A DNA stretch of 64,000 nucleotides from Helicoverpa zea (Eukaryota > Arthropoda > Insecta > Lepidoptera > Noctuidae), in contig NC_061459.1 of NCBI RefSeq assembly GCF_022581195.2, forward strand, positions 9,982,001 through 10,046,000, written 5' to 3'. Within the stretch, counting starts at the first letter, position 1. Each line of letters starts with the position of its first letter. Under the pieces are notes generated by a model that worked only from the letters and a program-made list of their open reading frames with translations, did not search any database and was not told the DNA's origin. Positions 49,547 through 61,554 of this stretch are shown here, in pieces. A program made the position numbers and the translations under genes.

Positions 49547-49901
49547 TTCCAACTTAATTTCGAACTTAGGTTCGAAGGTTCTTCGTAAACTTAATTAGTA
49601 TATAATTTGTACTTTATAAAGTGTGGGCGATCAAGTATAATGAAAAGGATTTATTATATTTAATCGTTATCCAATTAAGGAGTGGAAAATTATCTTAATA
49701 TAAGACGGAGAAGCTCGTGTCTATCAATAAATGGTAAATTTTCCATAGCTGACACGTGTAGCTTGTAGGTAGGCAAATTTAGGTCTATTGATGAAAATAA
49801 TTAAACTGTTTTTTTTTTATTCACAAAGAGATCATAATTATATCGCAATATACAAGTTTAAATAATTGAGGTTACAATTTTCTCTTAATATAATATTTAG
49901 C

Positions 49902-50168
49902 TTACTTTTTTTACCGTTCCTTTGCTGGGTTCAGGCTTCCTCTCATACGGAGAAGGATTGAGCATTAATCACCACGCTTGCTCAATGTGGGTTGGTGATT
50001 TCAGACTTTATAGTCCAAGTTTCCTCAAGATGTTTTCCTTCACCTTTTTATCAGCCATTAGAAAGTACATACAAACTTAGAAAAGTTGCATTGATCACGA
50101 TCAATCGAACCCACACACTCATACCTGAGAGGTTCGTGCTTTACCCACTAGGCCACAACGACTTTTAA
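49902..50168 (-). mobile_element. tRNA-derived SINE, same family as 5878-6175
   Basis: Reverse-strand copy. Read on the minus strand it starts AAAAGTCGTTGTGGCCTAGTG at the 50168 end, has a B-box-like GGTTCGATTGATC (slightly degraded), the GAGGAAACTTGGACT body and a decayed CCCAGCA tail near 49925. It lies in the 11.6-kb Tmtc intron, antisense to the gene. Confidence 0.86.
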
Positions 50169-51684
50169 AATGGTGCGCTTGAGAACTAAATAATCCAATT
50201 ACCTTGCCAGGAAAGAAAGCGTGATAACGCATCGGCTTCAACAAATCACACATGTTTTCCGTTCCACACGCGATTTGCCTTGCCCAATGATAGACGTACC
50301 CTTTGTAATTGGAAATCTTTGAGTTACATATCTCACTGAACCTGGCAGGTTAATTATGAAAATAATTGATGCACTGCAAAAGAGTATTGTTGCTGTTCAT
50401 AACAGTCAATGAAGTCAGGAAGATTGTTTAAGTAATTTTTCCAAGTCGATCCTAAAACTATCCTCATTATGACTTAACTGATAAATACTTAGGTATATTT
50501 GTGCGTTTTTCGTCACCACAGTTTTTTGGGATATGTCACACGCATAAATAAGTCCACAACATGATAAATTTATATTTCGTTCACCATAAAATATTGCATG
50601 ATTCCGTAAATTGAGCCCGTGACCAAAGATGATAAATTAATGTCGCTTTTATTATAGGCGGGGTATTTTTTTCATTTAGTTTCCGATCAATACATATTAT
50701 TATATACTTTGCATAAGGCCCACTTAAGCAGCTATGTATTTGAAGCGACATTGTTAAGAATAAGACGTGTATTATGTACCTTCATTTGCAACCCTCAGAT
50801 GCTGAATAGTAACAGTGATTATCATAATTTTCCAATCGTGTAACTGCCTTACACCCTTGCACCCTTTCCCAGTGTAAACCACAGCTCATCCGAACCCCCG
50901 ACCTAGTATACTAGTTCCCTTGTCACCCCACCATGACTGACATAAAGCCATGGAGAACAAAATGACGAGCGGAGGTGTCGTAATGTAAAATCTCCTAAGA
51001 AAATAGCGCGCCAAAGTGCGGGTATTCGGAGGACGAGGAACGTTAGTGTTTTCGCTCTTATACGCCTTTTTTGGACCCCGCTCATTTTTTTAGTTAAATC
51101 ACCAGTTTTTTCAAAACCAATCGTTGACAGGTGTCTCGTTTACTAGTAGTTTACTAGTAACTGATCGTTTTGATCACGATATACTAGAAGACCTGACCTA
51201 CCTGCTTCATGCCATCTCCGCTCATCTTTCCTTACTCCGTGCATAAAATGCATTTGCAGTGAATCACATATACTTACACTTTCTGCACTTAATAACCCTC
51301 ACAGCATGTTGCACGCGATATCCCATAGACACCCCATTACGTAGCGAATAGCTATCGTTAAGTAATCCACCCCACTTGTAATTACATAATAGTTGAGCCG
51401 CGTTGATAATATCGTTTGCAACTTGACAGGTTCATTTTGCAATTTATTGGTACCTAGGGTTAGTTTAAAGTAAAAATGTGTTTTTTTATGAATGTTGGTC
51501 GTACCAATTTTATTACCTACGATATCAGTTGCACTGTTACTTTGGACTAAAGTAACCTAATTTCTATGGTTATTTAGTATTAACAAATTGCATATTTTCT
51601 GTTTTTGGGGTAATCATTCTACGCGTCAGAACGCGCGTGCGCTCAAATAAATTACAAAATGTTGTCTCGATACAAAATTCCTAT

Positions 51685-51788
51685 GGCTACGACATAAAGC
51701 GTAGCAGAGTACTTATTAATAATCGCTACGATAGCGCTACGCAGCGCTACGAAAGTGCTACACGAGCTGTTTGCCGCTACGTCAGCGG
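51685..51788. repeat. GCTACG motif cluster
   Basis: GGCTACGAC, GCGTAGCAG, TCGCTACGATAGCGCTACG, AGCGCTACGAAAGTGCTAC and CCGCTACGTCAGCGG occur within about 100 bases, on both strands and partly palindromic. Possibly the end of a small inverted-repeat element. No clear boundaries or target duplication were found. Confidence 0.55.
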
Positions 51789-54540
51789 CGCGACAAACTT
51801 CAAACAAGGTGACTCTACGTGAACATTTTTATCGTAATCGATATTCAGAGTGATCAACATTTTATCGATAAAAGGATCAGTAAAGTCGAGTGCCATGCCT
51901 CATTGACGCTTGAAGAATTTCTAGAGTAAGGCGAGAAAATCTTTGTCAATTATGACGTGACCGTGGCATGAAAGGTCTCGTTAAAATAAAATTTATTTTA
52001 ATACTCTTCAATCTTTGTCAGAGCTAAACTACTTTTGAATAAAGTTAATGTTATTAGTTTTAGACAAGACATGATTTTTGTGTGTTAGTTAATATGTCAT
52101 ATCATAGACTCGTGTGAAGTTAATTATAGTCTATTGGCTTAATATTCAATTCGCTGTAATGCTCCCTATCAAAAATAATTCCATCATCCAATTATTCCAA
52201 AATGTGCAAATATCGAACTATTGATGAAATCATTGTATTTACCACTAATTTCCTCAATAATCTGTTTGTACAGAAACCGTGTTGTTTTAGATGAAATATC
52301 ATTTGACTTATACCATCCATTGCAGATATATTACATTTATTCTATTATTTGTATCCGTACATCATTAAATAATAAACAAAAGAAAGCGATCCCTTTAATT
52401 CTAAATATTGAATACATCGGATCTACATTAATTTAGGCCTTTCAAATGTTAATGAACTTATTTACGTGAACATTTGCAGCTCAATAGATCATAATTTACT
52501 CGTATATCACGTACCTACATATCGTGTAACTACGACCTCATAAACCTGAAATGAGGCCTCGCATCAAAAATATGATTAAAGTTTTTACGGTGCACATTAT
52601 GCGCACTAAGTCACTTGTACGCCATCTCGTATAACGTCTTCAAGTAGTTTCATTAAAACTTTCGATATAAAACGAAACGAACATAAAACAGAACGTCACA
52701 ATTACGAAACAAGCCACTATCGTCGCCGTCAAAAGCGTATCGATTGAGGGTAGCTCATTAGGTGCGCGCTTCTCGAACAAACTAGTCATAAATGTTTTTT
52801 CACCAAGTTCGCAAGAGATTTCGTCAGATTCGCAAAAAGTCACTAACGAGAGCCTTAATTCCGGCAGAAGTTAGCCGGTGGAGCACCTTTGCGCTTTAGT
52901 CTCAATTAGTCGTTGTTCCACCTCTGCGGCAAAGTTGCGGTTGCACGCCGCGCGGCGTCACCGGACAAACTTGCCCAATTATTGTTATTCGACTTCCACA
53001 ATTCACACGGGCAGGACGTACGTACCACGCTATATATTTCACGAGACAGCGCAGACGCTGGTAAAAATTGTCGACTCAATTTTAAAGTGGTGTTGATAAC
53101 TCAGTTGACAGTCCCTGGCGGTCTGTTGTTATTACCTGTTCCGTTTCTGTTATAACTTTCTCAATTTCGTATCCGCAAAGGCTACAATGTATTTTGTGTT
53201 CCTATAAATACAGTACAATATTTACTTTGGTTTAATTTACTGTTAGCGGCTCCAATTTATCTCGAACGTCAAATTACCTAAATAAACGTTTGGAAGCTGT
53301 GCGCCGTAAAGATAATGACATGATCGTTCGATCCGTGTGATTAAATTATGGTGGCGACCAAACCGTCAATGTGATGGGTGGCCAATTTATGACGCCTAAT
53401 TTACTCCGTTCGCTTCTGAGAGGACATTACATCACCGGTCCCCGGTGATATTACTAAGTGACATTCGACATTAACTTGGCTTCTATCGGACATCACTTCT
53501 GTTATAGGTTTTGGATGGCAGTTTGGGTCTTAAGATGGCTTCTTCACCTTGAGCTTCACTAAGTATAAAGGCTAATATGAGGATATGCATTATTTAAATG
53601 AAATAAAGGGCGCAAAATGTATACCTATACATATCATACTCATTGGCACTAGTCCAACTAGCGCTATTCTGAATTACCAGAAATTCAACAACTTCAAATA
53701 AGGGCTGGACTAACAAGGCTATATAATTTTATTAAACCCTTTTTCGGAAGTACGGCTTCGTAACAAAGCTGCAGAAAGTAACAGAAAAGTGATTTCTAAT
53801 CAAAGTTTACTCCGCGTCGCTATGCTAATCCGTTTCAAAGAAGTCATTAAAGTTTTGTTTATAGAAGTAAACATAAAAATCCGTCTATTAAAAGTTTAGC
53901 GGGTCTGACGCGCGAGCGTGCGTGCAAAATGAAACCACAAAAGTTTTCACGGCTCAACGCTGCTTATCCAATAGAAATAAAGCGCCGGAAACGCTAGCAA
54001 TTACCTTTTCAAACATTTTTAAGGTTTTATTCGGATGTGAGTGAGTGGGTACGGCCACTGTTGACTATTGAAAATAAAGTGGAACATTGTTCAACAAAGG
54101 GGATTTTTGGGGGATGTTGGATGCGGTTTCATTGTGTATGTTTTGAATATAACATTGTGCTACACATGTACACTTCAAAAGGTGAATGTAGCCAATAAAA
54201 TATACAAACATTTAAAAAATAGTAGTGGTACCTAACCAATAAAACAACAAACCTGTATAAACCACAAAACGTTTATATGATATTTGAATACAATAGTTTA
54301 ACTCAACACCACATACACATACGTACATACGTTACGATACATTTTCTGGTAATTTTGCTCTAACCTCGAGTACCCATCCCTTGCATTTGTAACTGACACC
54401 GGCTATACACATCCTTGATTGCTAATAACACAGCAAAACATCAGTAAACATAGTTTGCAAAAACATTGTAACATTAGAAGACCGCGACACAGTACAGTCA
54501 ACCTGTTTATCCAACCAGTGACCCAGTTACTCTGTTACAG

Positions 54541-54622
54541 GGTGTGCGCAATGTTCCTGCCGGAGTTCGCGAGTTTCGTCGCCGCCATCTTGTTCGCCGT
54601 ACATCCCATTCATACTGAGGCG
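54541..54622 (+). CDS. Tmtc: Tmtc-family internal exon (b)
   Basis: Short internal exon (82 bases) after acceptor tctgttacag and before donor gtgagt. One base completes the Arg codon from the previous exon, then 27 codons follow in frame. The product includes FVAAILFAVHPIHTEA. The membrane segment followed by HPIHTEA is one of the most diagnostic TMTC-family motifs. It ends on a codon boundary, as the next exon begins with Val (family pattern HTEAV..GR). Third positions are GC-rich compared with the flanking AT-rich intron, as expected for a real exon. Confidence 0.94.
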
Positions 54623-57600
54623 GTGAGTATATTTTATACCTACGTGTAGCTTCCAAGTGTCTATCATAAGTGATGTAGTCTTTGAAACTACGTTTGAAGC
54701 GGTTTGAGCCAGATGTGCCTTTTGTAAGTGAATCGTGTCGTCTAAAAATACTTCGCGTTTCTGAGAATAAATACATTGGTGCTGTTTATAATTACATCGC
54801 AAATAAAGGATTATTTGTATACGTGAAGGCAGATCCTGTCTGTTTAAGAGTCAGTCACAATATGGACGAATTGCAAAAAGAGCTTTCCCAAAATATTCCT
54901 TTGTTAAAGTTTGAATGCATTTTAATTCTTATCGGTCACAGTGGCCCGAGCACTACCTTGCAGCTGTCAGCTGCAATGCGGGCAGTTCCATGGTGACTCT
55001 TTTATCTAGTCACTTCAAGTTTCACGTAGCTGCGATGTTCCAAGCGGCACCTCGCTAACTATCCTAGAAACGCAAATAAATTTGGACTCTCTCCTTCAGT
55101 AAATAACGGTTAAAATCCTGATGAATATTTTGCACCCACAAAGCACTCCTTCGCTGCGTACACTCAGTGTGACTTGACCCCTAGTTATCCTCACATCAAA
55201 AGGTAGACACTCTCTCAGGATTATAAGAATAAAATCGTCACGGCAACCCAAAAATAGACATATAATGTATCTGCTCCAGTAGAGATCATGTCGGGGTTAC
55301 TATGGCGGCCGTAATGCCATAGCAACAACTCACCAATTATGGACTTACACATGTACCCAATCGCGAATCCCAAAAATATATTCACCATGATTTGGGATTT
55401 TCCTTTGTCTTCCTTCTAACAATACACTCGAAAAGATATTTATCGACATATTTTCCGCTAAAAGGCTCGGCTTAAAAAGGTTTAATGGAAGCATGATTAA
55501 ATTTGGTCGTCATTAAACCAATTTTGGACGCTGCATCTTTTATTAAAAGTTGCCTTATTTGCTGGCGTATCTTCCCTGAAAGGCTTTTCTGCATGCTAGA
55601 AAAATATTATATTAGGTAGACTAAACATTTTGTGGTGAGAGATTTGATACGCTGTCGAAACTGTGATTCGACCAAATACGTCGTATCGAATGACATTCAG
55701 TTAATATTCATTCCAGATATTAAACGTTTTGTGTTCGAAAACAACACGCTGTGTATGACAGTATCCGTTGTGATTTTGTTCGCTTCAACCGCATATTTTG
55801 TTCGACATTTCATTCGTTCGCTGTTTTCATTCGAATACTGCATTATATTTTAAAGTTTTTTGCTATACGAGCAATTTTTATTAGAATTCAGATTGGTAAC
55901 ACGTACGAACTTTTTGTTGTCTGCTTTGTAAAAATAGTTTTTATCGACACAACTACAAAGCCAGATGGTGGATGATGGTTATATTTTCATCCGTAAAAAT
56001 AAGTTTTCATAACTCAAATGGTCTGTCTATATCCACCTACGCTAGAAGATCATATTAGGTCATTAATTTAACTCGTCAGTTGGTAAAGTTGGTTGTAAAA
56101 ACATGCAAATGCTTTCAAAGTGCGCTTAAAATATTATGTGCTATTTCGATTCAAATGAATTTGATATTTTAAAACAAAGAGGTATACAGTTTAGTGATTG
56201 TTAGTATCAAGAAGAGTTCATTATTCATTATTGGATTAGGAAGCAGTCTCTTGGAATTTGTACAGTTTATAAGAAATACGGAAGTGCAGGGCTACTCTGC
56301 ACACATTTTACGATGAAAATTTCTTCCCGTGACAAGCTCTCTCACAGCAAAACTTTTCTCCGAATATTTTAGAACGTCCTATTTTAGCAAAAACGGACTT
56401 TTCGCTACGAATTCAATCGCGATCCTACATATTACAAAAGTAAACTTTTCTATTTTACTATGTTCTGTCTAAGGCTTCTACAGTCTGAATGCCAAAGTCA
56501 ACCCGTTCAGGCTTTCAGGCATGATTGATTAAGGAATATTGAAAGCCGACACTTAGATGTAGTATGATTTCAGTAAAACGTCTTGTAAAAAGTTGTATGT
56601 ACTACTTTCTCGTGAAACACTTAGTTCTAAGTATCCAGAAAGACAATTAAGATGGAGAAAAACGTATCAACTGAATGTAATCTGTGATACAAAAACTTGC
56701 AATATATTGAAGAAAACAGTGACTGAAAACAGAAAAGAAAATAACAGCACCATTGTAGTTTATTGCTTTTTACGGCAGTGTGTCAGTCGAGTAATAATAG
56801 CTGTGGTTTTGCGCCAGTATTTTGTGCTCCGTCGCTCCTGCATCTCCGGGTGAAATTAATTTTATGCTCGACATAAAAAATATACGATTTGATGGAAATC
56901 GTGTGTCGAGCAAGCGTTTTCCAAAACGACATTTCTGTTTATAGCTCTACTGCGAATAATCTCATTATACTTTTTCGTTGACCTATTGGAAAAACAAACT
57001 TTGGAGTCGTTTGGACTTTTTGGTACTGGACGCAGCTAAAAAGCTATTCCTGTTTTTAGTCTATGACAACGAGTTTGTGTTCACTGTATTTTTATTCCAA
57101 TATAAATGGCTGCAATCAAGAGAACAGCTTTTGAAACTCAACACTAACTGTGTTTGTAGTTTGGTTAAAACTAAAGTTGACCATTAAATATCGTTCTAAA
57201 AATTGTTGCTAAACCACCAATGTGAAATGACATGTCATTCCATTGGGTTCTCTTTTTGAAAATCGTCAGAACAGTTTCATGTTAAACAGATTGTAGTTTC
57301 ATATTGGGCTTTAAAAATACCTTGTTGACGGTAGCAATAGTTTTGATGGAAACGAGGACTGTCCATCTACACTTTCCACGTATTTTAGCAAGTCAGGCAA
57401 TCAGCTTCACCTTTCCCAAGTTATGTCCGCTGTATGTGCACTTTATGGACACCGTACTCGTCAACTCTCATGGCGAACTTTACGCCCCGTCAGGTGCAAA
57501 CTTGATGATCTTTAAAGTTTCCGTTTACGCCAGCATTCCAATTAGGGTTGCTCGTTTTTATTGTGTCGTATTTTATATAGCATACGATTTATATTTGCTT

Positions 57601-58452
57601 GACAAGCTGAGTTGAACGTAAATGTTTGTTTTCTTTATTTAAAATTAGGAATTAGATTACTGTATTTCATCGACCTGCGTAATAACTTTTCTACTAATGG
57701 ATCCTTTTTAGACAAATATATTTTTTAATATCGGTGTAGATATCATTTATAAACGAATATATATAAAATACTTCCACATTGATTTATACAATTTGTAACG
57801 AAAAAATGTGTACCTAGCAGTAAAATTGTAAAGCTATTTCGCTAGGACCACAGAGTAGAATGTGTTTGCAGTGTGCTCAGTGTAATGAAGTCGTGAACGC
57901 TGACTACAGCCTGCAAGCCTTAACTATGTTTGCTATTTTTATAGTCTGTGGCTCGGTAGCCTTTACGATGCCTTTTGAACTTGACTGTTTTTTCTTGGAA
58001 ACCTTGTAAACTGAATATTTTACCTCCTTCTGTCGTAAAAAACTCATATACTGGGCTATAAACGACAACTACGTGTAAGAAGCGGGTAGTTAAGTATACA
58101 TTAAAAATGAGTACTTCTTTACGAAATAACCCTATATGTTTAACATTACATTGTCTATAGGATACCTGAGCTAAATAAATAAATAAAAAAGTATCAGGTA
58201 ATGTACCGAACATTGGTGATTTTTAACACATCAATCATGATAATGTTTATAGAAATAAATCTATCAACATTATATTAATCGTATTATCCATTAAGATAAG
58301 TCAATCAATCTGTGAACCATATCATTTGTGAGAAACCCATATTACTTCGCTCATAGACCAACCATAGGTACTTTTTTCTTTTGTATAAACCAATACTTAT
58401 TTAGCTCCAAGTTATTTGATATTTTCTTTAATAAATACTATATTGTTGTCAG
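54623..58452 (+). other. Tmtc intron, 3.8 kb
   Basis: Intron bounded by GTGAGT and TTGTCAG. Several 70-104 codon ORFs occur here (for example at 54682, 56593 and 57304), but none shows a known domain or splice context. A short inverted repeat with RFX-like half-sites lies at 55296-55326. I see no mobile element in it. Confidence 0.8.
55296..55326. promoter_or_regulatory. Inverted repeat with RFX-like half-sites
   Basis: GTTACTATGGC (55296-55306) and GCCATAGCAAC (55316-55326) are inverted copies with one mismatch around a 9-base spacer. GTTGCTATGG-type sequences resemble RFX half-sites, but the spacing here is larger than in a standard X-box. Regulatory use is inference. Confidence 0.25.
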
Positions 58453-58552
58453 GTGACGGGTGTGGTCGGGCGCGCAGAGATGTTATCTTCACTATTCTTC
58501 CTGGGCGCACTCCTGTGTTACGCGCGCGCCTCTCAGCGGAGAAGATACACAG
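58453..58552 (+). CDS. Tmtc: Tmtc-family internal exon (c)
   Basis: 100-base internal exon between acceptor tattgttgtcag and donor gtaaca. It starts on a codon boundary and encodes 33 residues plus one base (G). The sequence VTGVVGRAEMLSSLFFLG continues directly from HTEA in the previous exon, and the GRAE/GRAD motif followed by a hydrophobic segment is characteristic of TMTC proteins. The C-terminal part (YARASQRRRYT) is a basic cytosolic-type loop. The trailing G joins AC of the next exon to give Asp. Confidence 0.94.
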
Positions 58553-59410
58553 GTAACATCAAAGAAAATAGCTCGATACGTTTGTTCAAATTGACAGAAT
58601 TGAAGAGAAACTGACGCTCTTTTTAGTGTTGTCGCAAGTAAATACAATGTTCGGGGTTTTCAGTTTTATTTGCTTTGCAAAAATGAGTATGAACACACTA
58701 TGGAAAAAACCCCCGCCTAACCCAGATTCATTTTAGTCAGTGGGGTCATACCCCATACAAGAACTAAGCAGTTTATTCTAACTCAATGGACCGAAAAGAA
58801 TATGTAGAGTGACTGTAGTTGATTTTTAGACAACTTTTAGTTACTTATAAATACCTCCCGGCCTAATGTCAAGAATCTCTAAAATGTTTTTTTACTTGAG
58901 TTGGAGTAGATTCGCATACATCCTCAAATGTTACCCTAGTACCTTAGTAGCAGTCGTCACCAATCCTCGTAAAATGCCATCATTCACACTAGGTGATTAA
59001 ACCTGTAACACCCACAATCAAAGAAGAGAGACAGAGCGATTCAATCTGAGGTAGCATAGATCGAATACTCTCAATGTCTGTTACTGTGAGGTGACAGAGA
59101 AACAGTTGACGGTTCAACAAATGGAACGCTAACGCGAATCGAAACGTCATTCAGATTTAAGCGGTCCTTGCATTTCGGGTGTCACTGTCTTTTCAAAGTG
59201 AATACGAGTGATAGGAGATTCAGAACCAGTCATACTTGTATGGCATTTTGTAGGATAGTTAAGAGGATTTTAAATTCTGTAGTTACTAACTATGTTGCCT
59301 TTACGATACCTACTATAAAGTTGATTAATGTTTAATTATACTTCAGTAATTTACTCATTTGAAAAGCTTTCTAACATCTAGCGGAAAATAAAATATGCAG
59401 AATACTAAAA

Positions 59411-59485
59411 CACACACACATTGACAGTCTGTGAATGCGCAACACTTGACTACGCACACACATAGTCACATATCACACACACAAG
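59411..59485 (+). repeat. CA-rich interrupted microsatellite
   Basis: Runs of ACACAC at 59411, 59455 and 59476 separated by unique bases. Simple sequence with no coding role seen. Confidence 0.75.
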
Positions 59486-59996
59486 CACAGCGCTCCCTCT
59501 TAATTAGATTTAAAAATGTTGCATTTTTATTTACTTTTAATCGAAGTTGTAACTAACGTTATTGACTTGAACCTGTTCATATAATTAATTATACGAGGGA
59601 AACTGCAATATAGACTGGTTTAAATCAAAAGCGAAGCGAAGGAATTACATATTAATTACGTATGCACCTAATGAATTTTCGATACACGATACAGGGTACT
59701 AAAGAAACTCATAATGGTTAATTATTTTCGAAGAAAAAGCATATGACTGTTAATTGAATATCGTATTCAATTTACTGTTTTATCTTAGTCGCCATATTAA
59801 TTACGTACGGTATTTTTTATTTCATTTATGTCCATGATATTTAATGAGTACGGAATATCGAAGACATTTCTGTGGAAAAAAAATGTTCAATCTAGTAGAC
59901 AATACAGTCTTGCTTATTTTAATCACTGGTTTTCTACCAGACATAACTACTGTTCTTAGGAATTGCGTCTTGTGTAATATTGCCCAAAACTAAATA

Positions 59997-60023
59997 CACA
60001 CATCAAAAGTGTCTAGGGATCAA
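59997..60023 (+). repeat. Tc1 left terminal inverted repeat
   Basis: 27 bases starting CACACATCAAAAGTGTC, an exact reverse complement of 61528-61554 and preceded by TA. Similarity fades just inside this point. Confidence 0.93.
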
Positions 60024-60266
60024 CATATATTTTTGCAATAACTTTTCTCCTGATTGATATTAATTAAAATTTTCTTTAAGGATTCATCAAATAAAGTGTT
60101 TTCGTTTGTCACAGTAACGATAAACCAAGTCACCTTTGCACTAATAAAGAAATTTGCCATTTTCCTAATAAAGGGATTTTTGACATTTGAAACACTAACA
60201 CAAAAGTTCGAAAAAAAAGACTGAAATAACAGTTTTCTTTAAAAGTTTATTGGGTAACTTAAACAA

Positions 60267-61292
60267 TTAATAATCCGTGTTTCTACCGCGAACACTAACA
60301 ACACAAGAACATCGGTTTGGCATACTCAAAATGAGTTCATCCAAATCACGATGTGGAATGGCCGCCCATGTTCGTTGCAACAACAAAAAAAGGTCTTCTT
60401 GCGACTGGATACCCTCCATATTCGGCAGAGCTCTTCTCTGTAGCATATCCCATGCATGCTCAATCGGGTTCAAGTCTGGCGACTGAGCAGGCCAGGGCAG
60501 GACATTGATGTTAGCTGCCGCGAGAGTCTGTCTTACAACTCTTGCGGTGTGCGGTCGTGCATTATCATGCATTAACTGAAATAAGGGACCGATTTGCACT
60601 TGTAGAGGAACGATGACGTCTGATACAATCGTCTCAGCATAAATTTGAGCGTTGAGGTTGCTTCTGATCCAAATCAACTCAGTTCTTCCGCCGATCCAAA
60701 TACCCGCCCATACCATGATGGTTCCACCACTATAAGGATGGACTTCCTGGCAGGATTTTAATCGCTGTTGGCGTCCAGGGGTTCTCCAGTGTCGTATACG
60801 TCTTGTATCCGGTCTCATACCAAAACGAGACTCATCAGAAAAGCACACGAAACGCCATTGTTCTTCTGCCCAATTTCTGTGTTCAAGAGCCCATTGATAT
60901 CGAATCCTACGATTGTGCATTGCTATAGGTGGTACCCGTAGCGGTCTTCGGGAATGAAGGTTCACTTCATGCAAGCGGTTTCTGACTGTTTGGTCGCTAA
61001 TTAAGTTCCCTGAAGAGTGATGAAGCCTCACGGCTAACATCATGGCGGTTATTGTTGGAGCTCTTCGAGTTAAGATTTGAATGTATCGGTCTTGTCTCCG
61101 TGTGGTGCAGCGATACCGTCCTCCATGGCGCTCAGCTACGGTACCAGTGCTTCGGTAACGTGTCCAAAGTCGACTGATAACACTCTGACTTGTATTCAGA
61201 GCTAAAGCCACAGTACGTTGCCGGGAACCAGCTTCTATCATTCCCACGGCTCTGAGCATTTCTTCCCTGCTTAAATGACGTCGCCGCTCCAT
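60267..61292 (-). CDS. Tc1-family DD34E transposase
   Basis: Encodes a 341-residue transposase that would bind the element's terminal repeats and catalyse cut-and-paste transposition in the nucleus. I chose the Met at 61292 (MERRRHLSREEM). The frame stays open 34 codons further upstream, but that extension lacks family similarity and would exceed the usual 340 or so residues. Residues 1-50 form a helix-turn-helix (ALALNTSQSVISRLW), followed by a second DNA-binding region with a basic segment around 55-70. The catalytic triad is visible: D153 in FSDESRF, D243 in MHDNARPH and E278 in SPDLNPIEH. The spacing of 34 residues between the second Asp and the Glu defines Tc1 (DD34E). No stop, frameshift or missing catalytic residue is seen. 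Confidence 0.96.
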   Translation of the reverse strand: MERRRHLSREEMLRAVGMIEAGSRQRTVALALNTSQSVISRLWTRYRSTGTVAERHGGRYRCTTRRQDRYIQILTRRAPTITAMMLAVRLHHSSGNLISDQTVRNRLHEVNLHSRRPLRVPPIAMHNRRIRYQWALEHRNWAEEQWRFVCFSDESRFGMRPDTRRIRHWRTPGRQQRLKSCQEVHPYSGGTIMVWAGIWIGGRTELIWIRSNLNAQIYAETIVSDVIVPLQVQIGPLFQLMHDNARPHTARVVRQTLAAANINVLPWPAQSPDLNPIEHAWDMLQRRALPNMEGIQSQEDLFLLLQRTWAAIPHRDLDELILSMPNRCSCVVSVRGRNTDY

Positions 61293-61527
61293 AATAACGT
61301 TGGTTTTAATCAGTAGTAGGGAAACAGTAGCACTAATAATGTCTTCAATGCGTTGTATGTGTTTATAGGGAAAATATTGACAGCTGATTTTCATCTTTTA
61401 CTCGAATTTGATTCACAGTTCCTGATTCAAATTATGAAATGCACCAAAAAGGATCCATATAAATTTATAAAATCATAAATTTATTACAAAGCCACATCTC
61501 AATCTCAAGAAATCCGCATAAAAATGC

Positions 61528-61554
61528 TTGATCCCTAGACACTTTTGATGTGTG
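61528..61554 (-). repeat. Tc1 right terminal inverted repeat
   Basis: Exact inverted copy of 59997-60023, followed by TA at 61555-61556. It lies about 235 bases upstream of the transposase start, so the intervening DNA may hold its promoter. Confidence 0.93.

Larger units (their letters stand above)
42949..54540 (+). other. Tmtc intron, 11.6 kb
   Basis: Intron bounded by GTAAGA and TTACAG, inferred from the flanking in-frame exons. It holds a hairpin candidate at 43196-43271, an AT-rich stretch rich in TAATTA cores at 46245-46340, a tandem duplication at 49095-49192, two minus-strand SINEs (49325-49546 and 49902-50168) and a GCTACG motif cluster at 51685-51788. Short ORFs in it lack recognisable domains and are judged non-coding. 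Confidence 0.85.
59997..61554 (-). mobile_element. Tc1-type DNA transposon, apparently complete
   Basis: A 1558-base element with perfect 27-bp terminal inverted repeats (59997-60023 and 61528-61554, starting CACACATCAAAAGTGTCT), flanked on both sides by TA (59995-59996 and 61555-61556), the target duplication of Tc1/mariner transposons. It encloses one unbroken transposase gene on the minus strand. The total length, the TA target and a single ORF of about 340 codons fit the Tc1 family. It sits in a Tmtc intron in antisense orientation. Identical ends and an open frame point to a young, possibly autonomous copy. Activity itself cannot be judged from sequence. Confidence 0.95.

Noticed and set aside
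54682..54996. 104-codon ORF in the Tmtc intron
   Set aside because: Follows an exon donor, has no domain, and the exon series stays in frame without it.
57304..57615. 103-codon ORF in the Tmtc intron
   Set aside because: No motif, no splice sites that would keep the Tmtc frame, and typical intron composition.
61293..61394. N-terminal extension of the Tc1 transposase to an upstream Met
   Set aside because: The 34 extra residues lack similarity to the family. Starting at MERRRHLSREEM gives the usual length of about 340 residues.
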